Positions 56,917 through 64,000 of a stretch of DNA of 64,000 nucleotides are shown in pieces. A model generated the notes under the pieces. It was given only the letters and a program-made list of their open reading frames with translations. It was not told where the DNA came from and ran no database searches. The position numbers and the translations under genes were made by a program. Location: assembly GCA_021817145.1 (NCBI GenBank), contig JAKAVV010000010.1, forward strand, positions 1 to 64,000, in the 5' to 3' direction. Each line of letters starts with the position of its first letter. Positions within the stretch are counted from its first letter, which is position 1. The stretch is from a bacterium (lineage in GTDB: Bacteria > Vulcanimicrobiota > JABDET01).

Positions 56917-58108
56917 TAGGATTTAGCTGTACTGTTCTGCTTCTAAAGAAATTGGATTCTTTAGTGAAGAGCACAATCCTATTTGTGTTCGTTCCCTTAT
57001 CGTTATTCTTGATCCCCCAGATATTTGCCGTCTTTGTGAACCGCTGTTCATTTATCAGTGTCCCAATACAGTTGAATCCGGCAGCAAGACCAATGGGAAT
57101 CACATGCTCGTCCAGTCTTATTTTTCCGTTTCGAACCTCTCCAACTTCAAATGCCACCCACCCTTCCTTTTTCGTGATTCTGTAAAGCTCTTGAAAAACT
57201 CCCCTCATAATTAAACTCCACTGCTCAACTGTCTTGACCCTTGTTATCTTTCTTGAAACCTCTGAGGAATCGATACTATTGAACCAGCATCTCAGCCAGT
57301 TGTCATCCGCATACTGCACGACATCCAGGAAGGGTGGAGAGGTAACGGTTAGATGAACAGACTCATCCTCAATAAGATCATGGGTGAGGCGAGCATCAGT
57401 CGTTAAAAATCTGGCATTAGCAGAAGCTTCAAGAAGCCGCAGCAGCAGCGGATCTGGAACATCCTTAGTCAACTGAACTGATTTTTTCATAATGATTCCC
57501 CTAACGTCCCGATATTCCGGCTTTTGTCCGAGTTTTTCATTTATTTTTATCTGGCTTTGCGGCAGGGCAGCCTGGTTGGGTGGGAGCGTATAGACAGAGA
57601 AAAAGCCTGGGGAATGCCCTGTTAAGCGATTCGTGGCAACCATGCGGATCCACGAGTCTAAATCATCTTCTTTCCCTGCTTTCTTCCTCTCACTAAGATA
57701 ATTTTTCAGGGAAACAATCTCTGCCTCTGTCTTTGGATGGAAAAACATCGAGAGATCTCTATCAGCTCTTGCGTCATAATCCATCTTAATCTCACTTAGG
57801 CGTGTCCTCAGCGCCTCCTTATCAGGGACCCTCAGTCTTGGATAGGAAAGGATTTTACTTAATGGATTGATGTCATTTGAAATTATGTTTCTCCCAAGGA
57901 TCGCAGCTTCTAAAGCTGTAGTTCCCCTGCCGCCAAAAGGATCATAAACAGTGTCTCCAGGACAAGTAAGAAGTTCAATGAAAAATCGCGGCAGCTGAGC
58001 TTTAAAACATCCCCTATAGGAGATTTCATGTAAGGAATTCGCCTGCCTCTGCCTGGATGTCCAATATTCGTTAATGAATTTTGGATACTTCTCAGCACTG
58101 GTGACCAT
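56900..58108 (-). CDS. DNA methyltransferase (probable N4-cytosine type, SPPF motif)
   Basis: DTVYDPFGGRGTTALEAAILGRNIISNDINPLSKIL and HLTVTSPPFLDVVQYADDNWLRCWF. Confidence 0.85.
   Translation of the reverse strand: MVTSAEKYPKFINEYWTSRQRQANSLHEISYRGCFKAQLPRFFIELLTCPGDTVYDPFGGRGTTALEAAILGRNIISNDINPLSKILSYPRLRVPDKEALRTRLSEIKMDYDARADRDLSMFFHPKTEAEIVSLKNYLSERKKAGKEDDLDSWIRMVATNRLTGHSPGFFSVYTLPPNQAALPQSQIKINEKLGQKPEYRDVRGIIMKKSVQLTKDVPDPLLLRLLEASANARFLTTDARLTHDLIEDESVHLTVTSPPFLDVVQYADDNWLRCWFNSIDSSEVSRKITRVKTVEQWSLIMRGVFQELYRITKKEGWVAFEVGEVRNGKIRLDEHVIPIGLAAGFNCIGTLINEQRFTKTANIWGIKNNDKGTNTNRIVLFTKESNFFRSRTVQLNPISKEP
56933..56956. repeat. Left copy of 24-bp direct repeat flanking the methyltransferase
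   Basis: TGTTCTGCTTCTAAAGAAATTGGA. Confidence 0.8.
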
Positions 58109-58166
58109 TGATCAATCTCTCATTCAATTTTAACCTTGGTATTTGCGCTTCCTTGTGGATAATTCT

Positions 58167-58190
58167 TGTTCTGCATCTAAAGAAATTAGA
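58167..58190. repeat. Right copy of 24-bp direct repeat flanking the methyltransferase
   Basis: TGTTCTGCATCTAAAGAAATTAGA, 22/24 identical to 56933-56956. Confidence 0.8.
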
Positions 58191-58256
58191 GTTGAAATTT
58201 CATCAGCTTTGAAAAATATCAGCGCTGGCAGGAAGACTTGTGGTTTTGAGAGAAAA

Positions 58257-58658
58257 ATGCTAGCAGTGAAAAAGGTTTATCTTTTTCTTTTGATTCTGAG
58301 CTTTTTATCCCCTTTTGGAAGAGCTGGTTCGCAAGCGCGCCTTTCTTGTAGAGCAAGAGGGATCTGCCCGAGCTCTGGGATGCTGTGCTGCGCCGTAAAA
58401 ATGGCTTCCATGGGGAAAATGGCATCCATGGGAAAAATGGCGTGCTGCTCGTCCTGCGCTTTATCCTCTTGCTGCTATCTTAAAAAGCCTGGAAAAAGTT
58501 ATTCCGCTTCTTCTGTGATTCATGCCTCTGGAATTGGAATTTTGTTTTATCATTTTGTTCAAGAGAGGGTTGTTCAGACTGTTGGCGATTCCCAGAGAAC
58601 GTCTTTTGCGCAGTCTCTGCCCCCTCCTTCTTTTTCAAGACCTCCACCTCTGGTTTAA
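58257..58658 (+). CDS. Secreted Cys/Met-rich protein, putative metal-binding
   Basis: Signal-like N-terminus; CPSSGMLCCAVKMASMGKMASMGKMACCSSCALSSCC; adjacent to Cus-like efflux genes. Confidence 0.55.
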   Translation: MLAVKKVYLFLLILSFLSPFGRAGSQARLSCRARGICPSSGMLCCAVKMASMGKMASMGKMACCSSCALSSCCYLKKPGKSYSASSVIHASGIGILFYHFVQERVVQTVGDSQRTSFAQSLPPPSFSRPPPLV

Positions 58659-58789
58659 CTCATTTCTTCAAAATTTGATTTCCGAGCATGAGTAGTTTCT
58701 GAATTTTTCTTGTTTCGGATTTTAATCCTGGTTGTCTGTAGTGGAGTTATTCAGATCATCCGGGCTGCATAAATCGGAGGTGATTCACA

Positions 58790-60769
58790 GTGGGAAAAAG
58801 ATTGATTGTTTTATGGGTGGTTTTTGCGGCAGTTTGTCTGACTGTTATTCCCGCCAAAAGTTTTGCCGCTGCATTTAACAGATTCGATACGCAGTCATAT
58901 ATCATTCATGTACGATTTTCCCCTGAGCCATTAAGAGTTGGAAACAACACCGCTATTGTGAGGATTAAAACTAAGAGCGGGAAACCTGTCCAGCCTTTAC
59001 GCCTTTATCTTAGAACTCTGCTGACAGGGATCCAGATACCTATGTCAAAAGGGCTGCTGCCCTGGCAGGCAGTTCAAGAAAGTAGAGGAAGATATCGGAT
59101 CCCATTTCAGGTGGGGATGTTTGGAACATGGAAATTGGAGCTGCTTTTGGATCAATCAGGTTCCTCTCGAAAAATTTATTCAATTGAGAAAACTGTCCAG
59201 TCTGAAAGTCATTTCACAAGAGATCTTTTTACTGTTCTTTTTCTGTTGGCAGTGACTGCGATTTTAATCTATTTTTTCCCAAAACAGATTTTAAGGGTTA
59301 GAACAGCCATCTCCCTGATTCTATTTTTGGGATTGATTGCAGGGGGGTATGCCTTTACAAAAACAATAAAAAAATCACTTTGGCCAGGGGAACAGGCTTA
59401 TTCAAAGATGGGGATGAAAATGAACATGAATGCTTCCAATATGGGGCTGTCAACAAGAGAGTTTGGCTCTGCTGTTCCTGTTCAAGCAGAACAGGTGGAA
59501 TTAGGTTCTCTTTCTGAGACAGTTAGTTATCCTGCTTATGTCAAACCTGATTTAATTGAGACGATTTACCCTCGTGTGACAGGATGGCTGTTGGAGATGC
59601 CGTTTTATCCAGGGATGAAAGTCCATGCAGGTGAGACCATCGGAAAATTGGATACCACTCGATTAAAGCCTCTTGTTTTAGAAGCTCGCGAGAAAGCGGA
59701 AGCCAGCGCGGAAAAAGCTCAAGCAGCAGAAATGCGGCTTTTAAGCATGAAAAACGCGGTTCAAAAAGCCGAAGCATCTCTGGATTACTGGATAAAAGAG
59801 CTTCATCGAGAGAAATATCTTGTCAGCCAGGGGGCAGTCAGCCTTGAAGCATATCAGCGGGAAAAAGCTCGGTATTTGGAAGCATTAAATCAGTTTAAAG
59901 CTCTTAAAAAATTGAAAAGGGCTGATTATTTACAACTGTTGGAAGCGGAGAAAGAGGTTCGAGCCAGTCAGGCTGTTTTAAAACTTCGCAAAAACATTTT
60001 AAGTTATTCAAAGATTAAAACCAATATTTCTGGGATTGTGACAAAGAGATTTGTCAATCGAGGAGTTTTAGTCAGTCCTGGAATGAGAATTTTACAGATT
60101 GAAAAAGATGATTTTGTTCGGGTTCAAGCTCGTGTGGCTGAATCGGATTTAAGCCGGATTCATGTTGGAACACCCGTGATACTTCAATCCCCTGTGATTC
60201 CGCATCAAACCATTCGCGCAAAAGTTACCAGCATTTTTTATACAGCGAATCTTTTAACCCACACAGGAATTGTAGAAGCCAGAGTTCCAAACCTTGATTA
60301 TCGTTTATTCCCAGGGGAATATGTGACCATGAGATTTATTTTAAACGAGAAAAGCGGAGTTTTAACTGTTCCTTCTTCAGCGATTCTCGCTTATCACCCC
60401 TTTCCCAAAACTCTAAACTCCTTTTTAAAATACCCGAAACTCCGTTACTATGTATGGATTATTGACAAACATGATTTAGCCCATCGGCAGTTTGTGATAG
60501 CAGGTTTTTCCAATGGAGAAAAGACAGAGATTGTAGAAGGTTTAAACCCAGGGGATTGGGTGGTTTACAGAGGCTGGCAGAACCTGCAGGAAATGCAGCC
60601 TGTTAAGATTGTTAATCAGATATCGCATCAACAGAGAATGAAGATGCCGAGCATGTCAGGAATGCGGAGAGCGCCAGGAATGAAGATGCCAGCCGAGCAG
60701 AAAAAGAGATCAAGCGCGCCCGGAATGAAAGAGTCTGGGGCTGGCATGAAAGGGATGAAAAGTCCATGA
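58790..60769 (+). CDS. RND efflux membrane fusion protein (CusB-like) with N-terminal YtkA-like domain and Met-rich C-terminus
   Basis: YVKPDLIETIYPRVTGWLLEMPFYPGMKVHAGETIGKLDT hairpin/lipoyl region; C-terminal RMKMPSMSGMRRAPGMKMP...GMKGMKSP. Confidence 0.8.
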   Translation: MGKRLIVLWVVFAAVCLTVIPAKSFAAAFNRFDTQSYIIHVRFSPEPLRVGNNTAIVRIKTKSGKPVQPLRLYLRTLLTGIQIPMSKGLLPWQAVQESRGRYRIPFQVGMFGTWKLELLLDQSGSSRKIYSIEKTVQSESHFTRDLFTVLFLLAVTAILIYFFPKQILRVRTAISLILFLGLIAGGYAFTKTIKKSLWPGEQAYSKMGMKMNMNASNMGLSTREFGSAVPVQAEQVELGSLSETVSYPAYVKPDLIETIYPRVTGWLLEMPFYPGMKVHAGETIGKLDTTRLKPLVLEAREKAEASAEKAQAAEMRLLSMKNAVQKAEASLDYWIKELHREKYLVSQGAVSLEAYQREKARYLEALNQFKALKKLKRADYLQLLEAEKEVRASQAVLKLRKNILSYSKIKTNISGIVTKRFVNRGVLVSPGMRILQIEKDDFVRVQARVAESDLSRIHVGTPVILQSPVIPHQTIRAKVTSIFYTANLLTHTGIVEARVPNLDYRLFPGEYVTMRFILNEKSGVLTVPSSAILAYHPFPKTLNSFLKYPKLRYYVWIIDKHDLAHRQFVIAGFSNGEKTEIVEGLNPGDWVVYRGWQNLQEMQPVKIVNQISHQQRMKMPSMSGMRRAPGMKMPAEQKKRSSAPGMKESGAGMKGMKSP

Positions 60770-63700
60770 CTCGAAAATTGATTCGTTTTTCTGTTGAACA
60801 TCCTCACATCATTATCGCTTTTTATCTGGGTGTTTTTCTCCTGTTTATTCTTGCCCTGCCAGAGCTGCCTTTACGCATGATGCCTTATGTGGAATCCCCC
60901 ATGATTGCTGTGATTACCCGATACATGGGTTTAACCCCTAGAGAAGTGGAGACTTATTTGAGCAAACCGATTGAAGAACAGATGACTAATCTGGAAGGAG
61001 TTCGGTATATTCGCTCCACCAGCATGAATGGTGTTTCTATTGTTTCCCTGCAGTTCCATTATGGATGGAATATGAGAAAAGCTTACACAGAGGTTCTTGT
61101 GCAAGTCCAAAAAGCTTTGGGAAATCTCCCTTATGATCCTGCTAATTTAAAACCACCCTGGGTGATCCCGATCGATCCCCTGAATCTTCCGACTGTTACA
61201 CTGGCTTTAACAGCAGACCACTGGGATCCAGTAAAACTCAGACAATTTGCAGCCAATACAGTTGTGGATGATTTGAAAACCATCCCAGGAGTTGAATCTG
61301 TTTACCCTTTTGGAGGGCTGATCCGACAGGCTCAGGTGATTGTGAATCGGAATAAACTGGCTGCTTATGGAATTTCGATTTTGAGCTTAAAAAAAGCTCT
61401 GGATTCCTACAATCTGGATCAATCCGGCGGAAGATTGACTTATGGCTCCAATGAAACAGATATTAAGTACACTGGACGCCTTAAAAGAGGATCTTCTTTA
61501 GACAATATTGTCATTGGACATTCAGCAAATGGATCGGTTGTTTATTTAAGAGACGTTGGGAAAGAGATCGATACTTATGCTGAACAGCGGTCATTATACC
61601 GCTTTAACGGGAAAAACGCGGTTGCCGTGAATGTCATAAAAGACCCTTCTGGATCTTCTCCTGAAATTTTTTCGAAGGTTGAAAAAAAATTAAAATCTCT
61701 GGAGGAAAAATATCCAGGGATCCATTTTGCTGAAGCTTTCAGCCGCACCCATTTTGTGGAGATCATTAAACATAATACCGAAGTTGAGCTTTTAGGCAGC
61801 GTTCTTTTAACCGCTCTGGTTTTGTTTTTCTTTTTAGGGGAATGGAGAGGAACTTTGATCGCTTTAGTGACGATTCCAACTTCTCTAGGGGTCGCTTTAC
61901 TGTGTTTTTTCCCTTTTGGGCTCAGCATGAACTCCTCAACTTTAATCGGACTTCTTCTTGCCATCGGCCGTCTTGTGGATGATACCATTATTGATCTGCA
62001 CAATATTCAACGGCATTTAAAAATGGGGGAGTCTCCGAAAGAAGCGGCAGTTGAAGGGTCTGGAGAAGTGCGAGGAGTTATTGTGGCTGTTACCTTGATG
62101 CTCATCCTGTCTTTAATCCCTTTGATTTTTGCGGGAGGGATTACCTCTGAAATGTTCATGGGGATTAATATCCCTTTTATTTTAGCTTTATCAGCCAGTC
62201 TGCTGGTTTCTTTCACTTTGACCCCTCTTTTAGCTGCTTATCTTTTCCAAGCTTATCAGGAAGGTCATGAAAATTGGTCTGTTAGAATCACAAAACCATT
62301 CACCCGATTTTTAGATGAAGTGGATGGACAATATCACAAAATGATAACCTGGGCTTTGAAGAATAAAGGACCTGTGCTTTCTGTCTGCACAGCTTTTGTG
62401 ATTATCGCCTGGATGATCTACCCTTATATTGGATCTGAAATGATGCCTTTAGCTGATACAGGGCAGGGTTATCTGGAAATGCATTTATGGCCAGGAGCTT
62501 CTCTGCAGCAAACAGCAGAAGCTGGCAAAAGGCTGGATAAGATTCTTTTGTCTCATAAAAATATTGTCAAAGTTTCAGAGCAGATCGGGAATGAGAGAAG
62601 CGTAACTTATTTTACCGGTTATGGAATGGGAGGGGTCCATACTGTCATGGACATGGTTACTTTTACAGATAAATCTCAAAGAAAAAAAACGATCTGGCAG
62701 ATCATTCATGAAGTTCGAAAACAAGCCCTTGCCACTATTCCTGGAATTCGAGCTTTAACTTTCAATTCCATGGGGGCTGATGTGATGGCAGCAGCAAGAG
62801 CCCCTATTGAAGTTGAAATTTATGGACCAAAATTAAAAGAATTATATCACCTTGCTTTAAAAGTGGTGAATCTCGTGAAATCGGATCCGAATCTGCATCA
62901 AATTTATACGAGCTGGTCCTATACACAGCCTGAATACCGTCTTCATATTCATCCCGCTTTGGCAGAAACCCTTGGATTAACTCCAAAACAGATTGTCATG
63001 CAAGCTTATTATGCTTTAAATGGGGGTTATACCAGCGAGTTTTTCAATCCCCCGCTTGTTCGGCATGATTTCTTTTTAATCCGATATGAACAAAGTCAGA
63101 GAGAAAATCCGCATGATTTGAGAAATGTTGAGATTGTTGGTCAGCATGGGAAAGCTGTTCCTCTAAAAACAATTGCGAGCATTTCAAAAACTTTTGGTCC
63201 TTCTGCTGTTGAGCATGATAATCTGCATCGAACCATCAGTGTTTTAGCCTGGTATCGAAAAGGGGGTCCTGGAACCATGGCATTAACAGAAGAAATCATG
63301 ATGAAAGCGGTTTCAAATCTGCCTTTTCCTCCTGGATACGGATTAAAAATGAGAGGGGATATGACTGAAACGACGCGCTCATTTCATCGGATGCTGGACG
63401 GCATGATGATCGCGTTGATTTTTATCTATTTAAGTTTGTCTGTTCAATTTCGATCTTTTGCTCAGGCTTTCACGATGATGGCAGCTATTCCCCTGGAATT
63501 TTTCGGATCCTTTCTGCTCTTGATTTTAAATCATCAAGATTTTTCAACGGTTTCGATTTTAGGATTTGTGTTTTTAAATGGGATTGCTTTAACCGCTTCG
63601 ATTTTAGTCGTGGAGTTTGCCATGAATTTGAGAAAACAAGGGGTTCCTCTGGAAACAGCGGCTGCAGATGCCGCTAAAATTAGACTTCGCCCTATTCTCA

Positions 63701-63936
63701 TGACTGTTGGGATCAGTTTGATCGTTTTATTTCCTGTGGCTTTTTTCCCGAAAACAGGGATGGATGCGTATTCTTCTCTTGGAACTGTGATGATCGGGGG
63801 ACTTTTAATGTCAACCCTTTTGTCTTTGATCGCTGTTCCAGTGATTTACAGTTTAATGGAAGAGTATTTGTCCTGGTTTCGCAGCTCTTTTCTAAGCAGA
63901 ATAACAGTTCAATCTAAAGGAGGGGAAAAAGCATGA
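60766..63936 (+). CDS. RND efflux permease (CusA/AcrB superfamily)
   Basis: 1056 aa; LPELPLRMMPYVESPMIAVITRYMGLTPREVETYLSKPIEEQM; GRLVDDTIIDLHNIQRHL; duplicated 12-TM architecture. Confidence 0.92.
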   Translation: MTRKLIRFSVEHPHIIIAFYLGVFLLFILALPELPLRMMPYVESPMIAVITRYMGLTPREVETYLSKPIEEQMTNLEGVRYIRSTSMNGVSIVSLQFHYGWNMRKAYTEVLVQVQKALGNLPYDPANLKPPWVIPIDPLNLPTVTLALTADHWDPVKLRQFAANTVVDDLKTIPGVESVYPFGGLIRQAQVIVNRNKLAAYGISILSLKKALDSYNLDQSGGRLTYGSNETDIKYTGRLKRGSSLDNIVIGHSANGSVVYLRDVGKEIDTYAEQRSLYRFNGKNAVAVNVIKDPSGSSPEIFSKVEKKLKSLEEKYPGIHFAEAFSRTHFVEIIKHNTEVELLGSVLLTALVLFFFLGEWRGTLIALVTIPTSLGVALLCFFPFGLSMNSSTLIGLLLAIGRLVDDTIIDLHNIQRHLKMGESPKEAAVEGSGEVRGVIVAVTLMLILSLIPLIFAGGITSEMFMGINIPFILALSASLLVSFTLTPLLAAYLFQAYQEGHENWSVRITKPFTRFLDEVDGQYHKMITWALKNKGPVLSVCTAFVIIAWMIYPYIGSEMMPLADTGQGYLEMHLWPGASLQQTAEAGKRLDKILLSHKNIVKVSEQIGNERSVTYFTGYGMGGVHTVMDMVTFTDKSQRKKTIWQIIHEVRKQALATIPGIRALTFNSMGADVMAAARAPIEVEIYGPKLKELYHLALKVVNLVKSDPNLHQIYTSWSYTQPEYRLHIHPALAETLGLTPKQIVMQAYYALNGGYTSEFFNPPLVRHDFFLIRYEQSQRENPHDLRNVEIVGQHGKAVPLKTIASISKTFGPSAVEHDNLHRTISVLAWYRKGGPGTMALTEEIMMKAVSNLPFPPGYGLKMRGDMTETTRSFHRMLDGMMIALIFIYLSLSVQFRSFAQAFTMMAAIPLEFFGSFLLLILNHQDFSTVSILGFVFLNGIALTASILVVEFAMNLRKQGVPLETAAADAAKIRLRPILMTVGISLIVLFPVAFFPKTGMDAYSSLGTVMIGGLLMSTLLSLIAVPVIYSLMEEYLSWFRSSFLSRITVQSKGGEKA

Positions 63937-64000
63937 AGAGATTCATTCTTTGTTTGATTTTATTCTTTCCGCTTTCTTCTTCAGCATTTGCTCATTCACT
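63933..64000 (+). CDS. 5' end of a secreted/outer-membrane protein, truncated by window end
   Basis: MKRFILCLILFFPLSSSAFAHS signal peptide; ATGA overlap with the upstream RND gene. Confidence 0.6.
   Translation, partial: MKRFILCLILFFPLSSSAFAHS

Noticed and set aside
61575-62003. 142-aa antisense ORF within the RND permease gene
   Set aside because: Shadow ORF opposite a clearly conserved coding sequence

Overview
The window is a chromosomal segment from a diderm, flagellated, type IV pilus-bearing bacterium; lineage was not determined. Most of it is housekeeping: rimP-nusA-ylxR-infB-rbfA-nrnA-truB-ribF (minus strand), dnaX-receiver-ybaB-recR, nuoJKLMN, uvrB, heptose/lipid A genes, and flgFGAHIJMNKL-fliW. 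Accessory material is interspersed. (1) An IS21-like terminus abuts a 5'-truncated YadA-type trimeric autotransporter. (2) There are two toxin-antitoxin loci; one has a consensus promoter with an overlapping palindrome. (3) Two decayed polymorphic-toxin-like fragments are present, one absent from the ORF track. (4) A predicted membrane protein combines a cytoplasmic Mrr-type nuclease domain with an extracytoplasmic SPOR domain; divergent from it are a small Cys-rich protein and an unannotated 35-aa lysine-rich peptide. (5) A TIGR04255-like three-gene cassette is followed by a MITE-like element. (6) A lone DNA methyltransferase is flanked by 24-bp near-identical direct repeats and sits inside a metal-efflux (Cus-like) neighbourhood. 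(7) The flagellar operon leader shows mutually exclusive hairpins, a possible sequestered Shine-Dalgarno and an apparent ACG start for flgF. (8) Two promoters place the ATG at the predicted +1, suggesting leaderless transcripts. All family calls come from reading the sequence by eye, with no database search. The strongest candidates for something undescribed are the Mrr-SPOR locus (22.0-24.4 kb) and the flgF leader RNA (46.69-46.87 kb).
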